NCBI GenBank assembly: GCA_022264855.1
Contig: JABYQU010000057.1
Location: 124,001 to 188,000 of the forward strand
Direction: 5' to 3'
Source: Lenzites betulinus
Lineage: Eukaryota > Basidiomycota > Agaricomycetes > Polyporales > Polyporaceae
DNA length: 64,000 nucleotides
The notes beneath the pieces are model-generated. The model worked only from the letters and a program-made list of their open reading frames with translations, did no database searches and had not been told where the DNA came from. The position numbers and the translations under genes are program-made. Shown here in pieces: positions 41,071-49,719 of this stretch (the stretch's first letter is position 1; each line of letters opens with the position of its first letter).

Positions 41071-41333
41071 TGTTAAAGCTGGAAGCCGTTAGCCGGAGAC
41101 TCAGTGGTATGCGGAAACCAACTTAGTATTCATGTACCTGGAAGCCGTTAGCCGGAGACTAAGTACATGTGTGAGTCTTTGTGCGGATAAGTGTGCGGGG
41201 GGGAAATACGTACCTCAGTGGTATGCGGAAACCAACTGAGGCACGGTGTAGCGTAGGAGCGGAAGTATATATACGGGCGCCAAGTCTCACGTGATGCCCG
41301 ATGAGCCATAGCGCGGAAGCGAATATCCTAACA
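41071..41333 (-). repeat. 5' LTR of the truncated copia element
   Basis: About 263 bp. On the minus strand it starts TGTTAGGATATTCGC and ends GCTTTAACA (TGTTA...TAACA ends). It has a TATA-like TATATATAC near 41270. Two motifs each occur twice inside it: GGAAGCCGTTAGCCGGAGAC (plus strand 41081 and 41142) and CAGTGGTATGCGGAAACCAA (41101 and 41217). The other LTR is not present, so the boundary rests on the end bases and the adjacent primer site. Confidence 0.65.
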
Positions 41334-42262
41334 GCCCGCGGTCATGCTATGGATCATTGCATATTGTGTGACCTGTTCCCGCGTCGCGTTGCTCAGGAGA
41401 TGGGCCGAGGAAGCCACACTAAGGACATCGGAGTCCAAGGGCTGAACTTGCGGCACGACATCGCTGGGAGACCTAGTAGGCTTTTTACAATGCTTGGTCG
41501 TCTTCATGGGTGTGTAAGAGTTGAGAGAGCCCTTGGGTATGCCGCCCCACATGTTGAAGGTTACAGGAAAGCGTGGCGATACAAGAGCCGCAGTGTGTGA
41601 GTGAGCACGAGCAGGCTCGTTCTTGTATTTATACGTAGCGGCGGAGGCGGGCGTGAATACAAGAATGAACGAGTCAGCTACCGCAGCTTCCTATGATAAC
41701 GGAAACGTGGGCACCTCACGAGGACGGGACTGTTTGCTGCGGTAGCATGAGGATCCTGAAGGCCATGTCGTGCTGCAGCATGGGAGACTACCGCAGTTGC
41801 CTCAGCCTTGGTGAGAGCCAGCTTTACAGCGGGCAGCCGAATCTCGATTCGTACAGCGTGCGTTAGTACGTATCGCGATGGACATCTGACCAAGGGTGGT
41901 ATTAGTCTCGTAACCAGCCGGTAGGGGGGACTTGCGCCGCTTTGTCCAGTAGCTGGGAAAGACGAAACCCCCGCAGACACCCTTCGCTCCTTCCCCTTAC
42001 CCCCGGTCTCCGGTCCCCTACCCGATTGGGAGCGATCCCTGTACCGGCTGGCCACGAGACTAGGGTAGCATAAAACCTGACCGTGTTGTGCCTCAGCACG
42101 CTCAACATGGGAATTTATGGCCTTAGAGTTCCGGAGCGCTTGATGAATGAGGGAGTGAGTGAGTGAATAAAGTAGTTGGAAAGCAAATCCTGGGATAGCG
42201 AGTTCAAAGAAAGCAAAAGGCAAGCAAGCAACGAGCACAGCAGCAGCGAGTCCCGGCCGTCC
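41334..42262. other. Intergenic region right of the copia LTR
   Basis: About 930 bp. A 186-codon minus-strand frame (41678-42238) shows no recognisable domain. The right end is the 3' UTR of the F-box gene. No further transposon piece was recognised. Confidence 0.45.
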
Positions 42263-43482
42263 TCACGCATCCTGCGTGTCCACAACCACCGCCAGCACCC
42301 CGCGCGCCGCCAGCCCCGGCAGGCGCTCCACAATATACGGCCGCACGTCCTGCAGGAACCCGGGCACCGCATGGTGCGTGAACACGACCTCCGCGAGCGT
42401 CGCGCGCCAGTACGTCGCGAGCGCGCCCGCGACCGCGTCCCACGGCGCGTCCCACAGCGTCTTGCGGCGGTCGAGCGTCAGCGTGAGCGCGACGCGCGCC
42501 AGCGGGAGCTCCACGGCGGACGCGAGCACGCTGCTCATCCACCGTACGTCCATCACGTCGTATACCTGCAGCGCCAGCGCGCGCAAGCCCGTGTTGTGCG
42601 CGAGGTCGAGCCGGCGCACTGCCGCATAGATGTCAGCAAAGATCCAGGGGGACGGCACAGGGGAAGAGGAGGCTCACCGGACGCATCGTAGCACGACGGG
42701 AGGTAGATCCCAAACGTCAGCGACTCGAGCGCCGCGCCGAGTTCCTTCACGTACGCCGCCGCGGGTATGATGTTCAGCACGTCGAAGCGGATGAGCTCCA
42801 GGTGGCGCACGCCGACGCAGCGGTGCGCGACCAGCCACTGGAACAGCGGCGCGTACTCGTACGGGTTGCAGATCCGGAGCGTGCGCAGCGACAGCGCATG
42901 GCCCTCGTACTCAGGCCGGCGCACGAACACGCGCTCGCGGTCGCCAGCCCAGCGCACGGAGTCGACGGTGAGCGCATCGAGGCCCGGGAACGCGAACACG
43001 AAGTCCTCGAGGTGGTGCGAGGACAGGAAGTGGCAGCAGCGGAGGTGCAGCGCCGTCACGGCCTTGTACCGGCGCAGCTGCGCCCAGAACTTCTTCGTGG
43101 GGTGCACGCGGTCCCAGTACTCGATCCGCAGGGCGCGCAGGCGGGGGACGAACTTCGGGGCCGGGAGCAGCGTGGTGAGGTCGGTCCGGGCGCACATCCA
43201 CGGCTTCACGGAGTCGGCGAGGCGGCCGCAGAGTGTGAACTCGATGACGAGGGGGCGGAGGTGCGGCGATTCGCTGAGGGCGCGAATGAGCTTCTGCGCG
43301 GACGCTGGGCTGGACACTCGTGCGTGTCGGAAAAGGAGGTATTGTACGGAGGGAGTCCACTGGCGACATGTGACCGCACAGGCGGTCAGTGTGAGGCAGT
43401 CCAGGTAGCTGAAAACTATCTGGTTAATCTCCGCGGGTAGGGAGAGGATCGTCGTGGTATGGTGAGTGCTAAACAATCGCAC
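42263..43482 (-). CDS. F-box protein with leucine-rich C-terminal region
   Basis: Probable substrate adaptor of an SCF ubiquitin ligase. The ATG is at 43482. The F-box lies at residues 14-55 (ILSLPAEINQIVFSYL, DCLTLTACAVTCRQWTPSV). The rest is a run of degenerate Leu-rich segments typical of basidiomycete F-box proteins: LRALRIEYWDRVHP, AVTALHLRCCHFLSSHH, LRTLRICNPYEYAPLF and VRHLELIRFDVLNIIPA. One intron (about 42618-42677) joins YDAS to VRRLDLAHNTGLRALALQVY, and it ends VVVDTQDA. About 390 residues. The target is unknown; such genes are highly multiplied in Agaricomycetes. Confidence 0.82.
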
Positions 43483-44293
43483 GACAGTGAGACATCGGTG
43501 GAAATCGGCAGCGACACGAGGAAGATAACTTACGAGAAGAGCAGTGCTGAGGCCATCGTACCAAATTTCGTGGTGAATCCAGGTGCAGAGGGAGGACTAC
43601 AGGAGCGGGAACACGAGCGGTAGAGCTACAGAGCGGACGGAAGATGGTAGCGATGCAGCAGGACAGGAAAGCGAGGACAGCGATATATACGAGACCAGAG
43701 CTGCGGTCCTTGACGACGGGAAATAAGAAAGCAAGAGATCTAGACGTGCGACAATAATGTCCGCAAAAGTGCGGACAATAATATTGGGTGATGGATCAAG
43801 TTAAGAGCTGCAGCTGGAGGGCGATGGACTGTGGCAGCGGTAAGCGCGAGACTCCGCACGCGGGAAGTGAGACCTTGATTACTTACAAGTGGAGTTCGAG
43901 GTATATATGGCTCCCGATAATGTCCACAGTGGCCAGCAGCATGGCAATGCCGTGGAAGAGGCATGGACAGCGGAATGGTACGGTGCCTGAAGCGGTGAAG
44001 TCGTGGGAGTACTTTCGACACGGGGAAACCCGCGGTGCCACACGGGCGCAAACAGACGCCGGACGCAGGCAAACAAAGGAGCGGGTTCGGTGGCGTTCCG
44101 TAGCAGCCTGCGCGTCCACCTTTAGTTCCGCATACGACCACCTCATCGAATGATCCCGCCAGTCGTTTGTGGTCTTGACCGGGGACGGAATGGAAGCCCC
44201 AGGGCATCGCATGCTACAGTTCATCAAGTTGATGCTATGCTACAAATGTACCGGGCGCCCAACAATCCAGATACTACGCGAACGCTCCTGGGC
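43483..44293. other. Intergenic region
   Basis: About 810 bp between the F-box start and the stop of the next minus-strand gene. It includes a TATA-like ATATATAC near 43685 for the F-box gene and a perfect hairpin at 43754-43773. No gene supported. Confidence 0.45.
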
Positions 44294-45748
44294 TCAGGAA
44301 CTCTTCCCCTTTGCGTCTTCCTTTACCTCCTCGCTCAGCGCCTTTGCCTTCTTTCCTTTCTCCTCCAGCACCTGCAGGACTGCCTCATACGTCTCCTGCG
44401 CCAACTTCTTGGCCTCCTCACGCTTGTCCTGCGACACCTTCACGAATACCTTCACGTCGGGTATCCGCTTCAACGCGTCCTCCCCGCCAGGCATCGTCCT
44501 CACCCAGTCCTGGAGGCTCTCCCACCCCTTCTCCAGCTGCGCGCTTCCCTGCTGTTGTGCCTCCTCGGCCTTCTTCTGCACGAACTCGGTGAGCTCCTTC
44601 AGCTTCTCGTTCTTCGCGCCGTCTCCCTCTGCCGCCTCCTTCACCCGCTTGAAGATCTCCTGTGTGCTCGAGCTGCCTCCCGTAAGTGTCGCAGCGCCTG
44701 CAGCGATGAACTTGTCCTGGTGCTCCGTCAGAAGCTTCTTGACGTCTGGAAGCTTGTCGAGGTAGGGACCCGCTTCCTTCAGCGCCTTGTTCCATGCGTC
44801 CTGCGACGACGACTCTGCGATCTTGCGGACCTCAGCCGTCTTGGACTGGATCAGCTTGCGAGCCTGATCGAGACTCTCCGGCGAGAATCCCTTCGAGAAA
44901 ATGTCTTTGATCTAGAACACTCGTAATGAGAACCAGCTCCCAGTTAATAGACGTGCTGTTCCGCACCTCTTTTGTCGTCTCTTCGTACAGCTTCTTCGCC
45001 TCCGGGCCCTTCGACTGCGCCATCTTCTTCAGCTCGCCATATCCACCGCCGAGCTTCTCCGAAAGCTGCGGGTACTTCTCGCTTAGCGACCCAAACGCGT
45101 CCTTGCCCGCCTTCTCGCCCAGCTCCTCCAGCTGCGCGCTCCGCTTCCGGAGCACGTCGTAGATCTTCATCGCAGTCGCGACGTCTACCCCACTCCCGGA
45201 GTCCTGCACGATCACGCGCACCTCCTCGTACCCGTCGGCGACGATGCGGTTCACGTCGTCGCCATGAGATTCACGGAGCTCGTCGATAGTGTCGAAGGCG
45301 GCGTCGACGTGTGGGCGTACGCCAGGGATGACAACGAGGTATGACCGCGCGACGTCGCGGAGGTAGTCGAGCGCCTCATTCGGGTTGTTGGGTGCCTTCT
45401 CGGCGATGGCTGTCTTTGCCTGCTGGTAGTAGGTGGCCGCCGTCTGGGACGCGTCGACAGCTTTCTTGATGCCGGAGAATTGATAGTAGGTGTAACCTGA
45501 GCAATTGGGCCTAGATCAGGCGCATATACAATGTTCGGAGGTAAAGAACACGTACCCCCGAGAAGCACGACACCGCCGCCGACCAATCCTGCAGTCACAT
45601 GCGACGCGCCGAATGCGGTGCTTTGCGAAGAACTGGAGGATGAGGTAGATTGGAGGCGCTGGAACGTCCGCTTTCCCGCGACGCGACGCGCGGCAAACGC
45701 GTAGTGCGAAGGTGCGGTTTTACTGGTGGTGCGGAGGGCAGAGTACAT
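44294..45748 (-). CDS. Mitochondrial-type helical protein of unknown function
   Basis: I do not recognise a named family. The ATG is at 45748. The N-terminus has the features of a mitochondrial targeting sequence (Ala/Arg/Ser-rich, no acids: SHYAFAARRVAGKRTFQRLQ). A hydrophobic glycine-rich segment follows (HVTAGLVGGGVVLLGG, then YTYYQF after an intron at about 45498-45555) that could span the inner membrane. The remaining roughly 370 residues are almost entirely amphipathic helix: ALDYLRDVARSYLVVIPGV, LEELGEKAGKDAFGSLSEKY, LDQARKLIQSKTAEVRK and LTEFVQKKAEEAQQQGSAQL, ending KEDAKGKSS. A second intron (about 44915-44966) lies before IKDIFSKGFSPESL. Total about 445 residues. The composition recalls apolipoprotein-like or spacer proteins of the inner membrane, but that is inference. 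Confidence 0.75.
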
Positions 45749-46343
45749 GATTACTTCGTTTGATGGTGCAAGTTGGAGAGGTTGTGAGAGGCGGGGGTAA
45801 ATTGGGGACGGAGAAGGACGCGCGCTGGCTTATATAGTTCCGCGCTGCATCTCATCGGGCGCCAACGATGCTGCCGCACAGTGTCGTCACTGGAGGTGAT
45901 TCGGGTGACGTCATGTGTAGCACGCATACAAGAGTCCACAAAGTACGCCAGCACGTCGATGGTCCCCCGCGAGCACATGGCCGCTCCTTCGCCGGAGCCT
46001 TGCGATGGATATTCCGGGCCTGGGCCTGGCTTGGCCGTGCACCAACATGAAGACGAGAGGTATGGATATACGTAGTCTGTAGTCTTGTGTACTCCTGAAT
46101 CAGTCGCGGTGTTTGCTTAAAAGTGAGTGGTGGAGGGTACAGCCGTTAACATTGTGATTGGCAACTCGAGTTGAGCAAATCTGGGGTTTCCTGGTCCTGA
46201 CTGGTGACCACCAATCTGAAATGTCAAAATATTGTTTGGATGCGATGAAAGTCCACACGCAAGTACGCCTCCATAAAAAATGAACTCCACTTGACCTTCC
46301 GCCCAAATTCAAGTGGCCAGTGGCCACTGCCAGAGGCTCGGGG
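45749..46343. other. Upstream region of the mitochondrial protein gene and left flank of the palindrome
   Basis: About 600 bp. TATATAAG on the minus strand near 45830 fits the core promoter of the gene to the left. AGTGGCCAGTGGCCACT at about 46312-46328 is a local palindrome near the foldback border. No ORF supported. Confidence 0.45.
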
Positions 46344-47345
46344 GACACCTGGACCTCACCTGAAAGCAAGCTAGTTAGCTTGGTATAGGGGGGGGCTATG
46401 CCGAGCTAATTAGCATGGATCTTCGCTTTATCTGCGGGGTGCAATAAAGGCTCAATAAATATTTGTTAGCTAAGCTAAGGACCTCTAGATCAAGGCTCAC
46501 CGGTTACGTCGGTGCCCTGTGCCGGTGCCCCTGGCGCCCGACGTGCCACGTGTGCTACTCCCGCCGACAAGCGCCGCGCCGCCCGCTCCCCGCCCATCAG
46601 CGCCGGTCATCGGGCCCATCGGCAACACCCTCACCCACAGCGTCCGGGGCATCGGTAACGTCGTCGCTGATGGCGCCGCGTCGTAGCGCCCGCGCGCCCT
46701 CCCGCACCGACGCTTCCGTATATGGTATGTGGTTCCTCAAATCTCAACCTCCCCTCCCCGGCACGGCTGCGGTACTGGCCCCAATGCAGGTATCGCCTTC
46801 GTTCTTTTTTTTATTATGTGCGCATTATATAGGGCTATCCAACGCTTGCTTTCCGACAGTAATAGACCAAATTGTGCAAGAGATATGTACATATGTCTGG
46901 AAAATCCGCTGTCAGCAACATAACATAACATACACTCAGCGCATATGTCATACCCGGGCGGCTTTGACAGCTCTCCCATGTACTATAAGCGTATAGCTTT
47001 CAAACGAGCCATAATGCATGCTTATACGCCGGGTACAACCTATGTTATGTTCTCCCCTACCTGGTACTAACATACCTTGGCAGCCGATGACATACCGGAC
47101 TCCCCGGGCTGGCGCGTTGCGATCGAAGCATATCACGCACATTGGTACGGTATATATGGTATATATACAGGTTATCAGGGTCCCGCCGCCAGTAGAAGTG
47201 GTAGAAACGTATGTTGGCACTAAGGGGTATGTTTTAGACAGTGGTTACGACATATCGTGTGCGCAACATATCGAATTTGCCTTCTGTCACCACCGGTAGA
47301 TAGCCCCATACTGCCCGCACAGAACACATCTTGCTGCGTGTTTAT
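46344..47345 (+). repeat. Left arm of the palindrome
   Basis: It includes a 177-codon frame (46463-46996, plus) that reappears with identical residues in the right arm on the opposite strand. Its sequence is low complexity, Arg/Pro/Ser-rich and without a domain, so its identity shows only that the DNA arms match. Confidence 0.75.
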
Positions 47346-47504
47346 AATGTGAGTAGACGTTGAGATATGCCCGAAGAACGTCGGATCAAGAGGAACATGG
47401 CATCCATATGCACAGAAATGTACCATTACTTCTGCACAATCTGTGCACATCCACACTGTTTTCCCCATAGCATACCTTGTCCTTACTGTAAATTCATGAA
47501 ACAA
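47220..47504 (-). CDS. Cys-rich short frame leaving the palindrome centre leftwards
   Basis: 95-codon frame starting in the unique centre and running into the left arm. It has Cys/His pairs (VWMCTDCAEV, FCAYGC) and ends DVFCAGSMGLSTGG, then ICRNHCLKHTP. Its last 36 residues correspond without gaps to the frame leaving rightwards (22 of 36 identical). It may be a remnant or an exon of an element gene. No function can be assigned. Confidence 0.3.
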   Translation of the reverse strand: MFHEFTVRTRYAMGKTVWMCTDCAEVMVHFCAYGCHVPLDPTFFGHISTSTHIINTQQDVFCAGSMGLSTGGDRRQIRYVAHTICRNHCLKHTP

Positions 47505-47615
47505 GATGCGTTCTGTGCGGGCAGTATGTGGCTACCTACCGGTGGTTACAGAAAGGAAATGCGACATGTTGGCGACATGTTATGTCGTAAACACTGTCTA
47601 AAACATGCCCCTTAG
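47367..47615 (+). CDS. Cys-rich short frame leaving the palindrome centre rightwards
   Basis: 82-codon frame, starting MPEERRIKRNMASICTEM. It has closely spaced Cys and His residues (YFCTICAHPHCFPHSIPCPY, CKFMKQD) and then DAFCAGSMWLPTGG and LCRKHCLKHAP before TAG. A following frame (47615-47887) adds VPMCVICFDRNAPARG and YVIGCQG. Together they look like pieces of a zinc-binding protein, possibly joined by splicing or broken by a frameshift. Unassigned. Confidence 0.35.
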   Translation: MPEERRIKRNMASICTEMYHYFCTICAHPHCFPHSIPCPYCKFMKQDAFCAGSMWLPTGGYRKEMRHVGDMLCRKHCLKHAP

Positions 47616-48492
47616 TGCCAACATACGTTTCTACCACTTCTACTGGCGGCGGGACCCTGATACTTTGTAAATACACTCCATATACCGTACCAATGTGCGT
47701 GATATGCTTCGATCGCAACGCGCCAGCCCGGGGAGTCCGGTATGTCATCGGCTGCCAAGGTATGTTAGTACCAGGTAGGGGAGAACATAACATAGGTTGT
47801 ACCCGGCGTATAAGCATGCATTATGGCTCGTTTGAAAGCTATACGCTTATAGTACATGGGAGAGCTGTCAAAGCCGCCCGGGTATGACATATGCGCTGAG
47901 TGTATGTTATGTTATGTTGCTGACAGCGGATTTTCCAGACATATGTACATATCTCTTGCACAATTTGGTCTATTACTGTCGGAAAGCAAGCGTTGGATAG
48001 CCCTATATAATGCGCACATAATAAAAAAAAGAACGAAGGCGATACCTGCATTGGGGCCAGTACCGCAGCCGTGCCGGGGAGGGGAGGTTGAGATTTGAGG
48101 AACCACATACCATATACGGAAGCGTCGGTGCGGGAGGGCGCGCGGGCGCTACGACGCGGCGCCATCAGCGACGACGTTACCGATGCCCCGGACGCTGTGG
48201 GTGAGGGTGTTGCCGATGGGCCCGATGACCGGCGCTGATGGGCGGGGAGCGGGCGGCGCGGCGCTTGTCGGCGGGAGTAGCACACGTGGCACGTCGGGCG
48301 CCAGGGGCACCGGCACAGGGCACCGACGTAACCGGTGAGCCTTGATCTAGAGGTCCTTAGCTTAGCTAACAAATATTTATTGAGCCTTTATTGCACCCCG
48401 CAGATAAAGCGAAGATCCATGCTAATTAGCTCGGCATAGCCCCCCCCCTATACCAAGCTAACTAGCTTGCTTTCAGGTGAGGTCCAGGTGTC
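47491..48492 (-). repeat. Right arm of the palindrome
   Basis: Inverse copy of 46344-47345. Outer 810 bp identical by eye except one base in the homopolymer near 48440; inner part diverged. The arm ends about 255 bp upstream of the SNU23 start. Confidence 0.75.
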
Positions 48493-48747
48493 GGGGGAGC
48501 GAAAAGCCCGGGAGGAGGACCAGAAATAGTAACCGGTTGGGGCCAATAGCTTCTGATCCTAACACACGCAAACAACCTGCTACCACTCAGCGAAGCGTCT
48601 AAATGAAGCTGGCACAGTGACATTCACCTTGCGCAACTTGCCAATACTTCTCTCGATCTCACCTGCGCACTCGACGTGTCATACTGAAGAACTGAACTCT
48701 CATCTTTGAACACCGATTTGACGCTGCTATACCCAAGAGAACACGCT

Positions 48748-49560
48748 ATGGCCGGCAAACAAGGCGCATACGGCGCGCGTGCACAGGACACGGACTTCCG
48801 CAAGAAATGGGACAAGGAGGAGTACGCGGAGAAGGCGCGCAAGCATGATGAGGAGGAGAAGCAGCGCATGAAGGAGAACGAGGAGCTACAAAAGCAGGGT
48901 GCGTCCTCCCGGTCCTCCTCCAAGCCCATTGTGGCTGTAGCATGCTAATACTGGGTGAACAGGCAAGAAGCCACGTCGAGGTCGCAAGGATGACCTGCCC
49001 AAACCCACGGAGCTCATGAAACGGAGAGAGGGCTCCCTCGACCTCGACAAGAACCTCGGGAAGACCATAGTCGTGCAGAGCGCCGGGACGCGCGGGCCCG
49101 GCGTGCCTGGGTTCTACTGCGAGCCTTGTAATCGGACATACAAGGACAGCTCGGGATATCTCGACCACATCAACGGCCGTGCACGTCAGTATCCCCCATA
49201 CCCGCTTTCCGTCTGGTGCGGCGTATCTCACGACCTCGTACAGACTTACGCGCACTCGGCCAGACAACGCGGATAGAACGCTCCACCCTCGAGCAGGTCC
49301 GCGCGCGAATAGCGTACCTGCGCGAGAAGACGCGCGAGGCGTCCAACGCGAAATCCTTCGACTTCGAGCAGCGGCTTGCGGAGGTGCGCGAGCGCGAGGC
49401 CGCGCTGCGCGCCGAGAAGAAGGCGGCGAAGAAGGCGGTACGAGAACAAGCCCGGGTCGAGCTCGCAAAAGACACAGCGGCCGCCACGGGAGGCCAGCAG
49501 GACGGCGACAGCATGATGTCGATGATGGGCTTCGCCGGGTTCGGGACGACGAAGAAGTGA
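48748..49560 (+). CDS. SNU23: U4/U6.U5 tri-snRNP protein SNU23 / ZMAT2 (matrin-type zinc finger)
   Basis: Spliceosomal protein of the B complex that joins the tri-snRNP. The N-terminus DTDFRKKWDKEEYAEKAR is the family signature. After an intron (about 48899-48961) come ELMKRREGSLDLDKNLGKTI and the C2H2 matrin zinc finger FYCEPCNRTYKDSSGYLDHINGR with its last His supplied by the next exon (H|LRALGQTTRIERSTLEQV; intron about 49188-49258). A basic, Lys/Ala-rich helical tail follows (KKAAKKAVREQ), ending GFAGFGTTKK. Length is about 220 residues, as expected. The start codon lies only about 255 bp from the palindrome, so its upstream region is short. Confidence 0.92.
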
Positions 49561-49719
49561 CCCGGGTACCGATCATACCATGTAACCCTATCCCCCGCTG
49601 TGCTCGATGACCCAGACGCAGTTGTATTCTAGATGCACACACACTACTGTAATACACTTCTGATTTTCGTTCGCTTCCCAGATACCGCCCGAAGGCCCGA
49701 CGCGCCCCAGAGCCCGACT

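Larger units (their letters stand above)
38179..41333 (-). mobile_element. Truncated Ty1/copia retrotransposon (5' LTR, gag, protease, integrase only)
   Basis: Read on the minus strand, it has a 5' LTR (41333-41071), a primer-binding site (41070-41061) and a single polyprotein frame. The frame stops matching copia coding just after the integrase, where the gypsy LTR begins. The reverse transcriptase, RNase H and 3' LTR are absent from this window. The missing part is not on the other side of the gypsy element either. Confidence 0.88.
46344..48492. mobile_element. 2.15-kb near-perfect palindrome (foldback-like element)
   Basis: The two halves are inverted copies. The left arm starts GACACCTGGACCTCACCTG at 46344, and the right arm ends with its exact complement at 48492. 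The arms look identical for about 810 bp (46344-47155 against 47681-48492), apart from one base in a G/C run. They are then about 80-85% alike for roughly 190 bp, and separated by about 145 bp of single-copy centre (47346-47490). GGG flanks both ends and could be a 3-bp duplication, but this is not decisive. No transposase was recognised. An assembly fold-over is an alternative, made less likely by the diverged inner parts and unique centre. Confidence 0.75.

Noticed and set aside
41678..42238. 186-codon minus-strand ORF between the copia LTR and the F-box gene
   Set aside because: No domain and no copia or host similarity recognised; probably chance.
46463..46996. 177-codon ORF present identically in both palindrome arms, considered as an element gene
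   Set aside because: Identity follows from the arms being identical DNA. The sequence is low complexity without a domain, and an overlapping opposite frame is equally conserved, so there is no evidence of coding.
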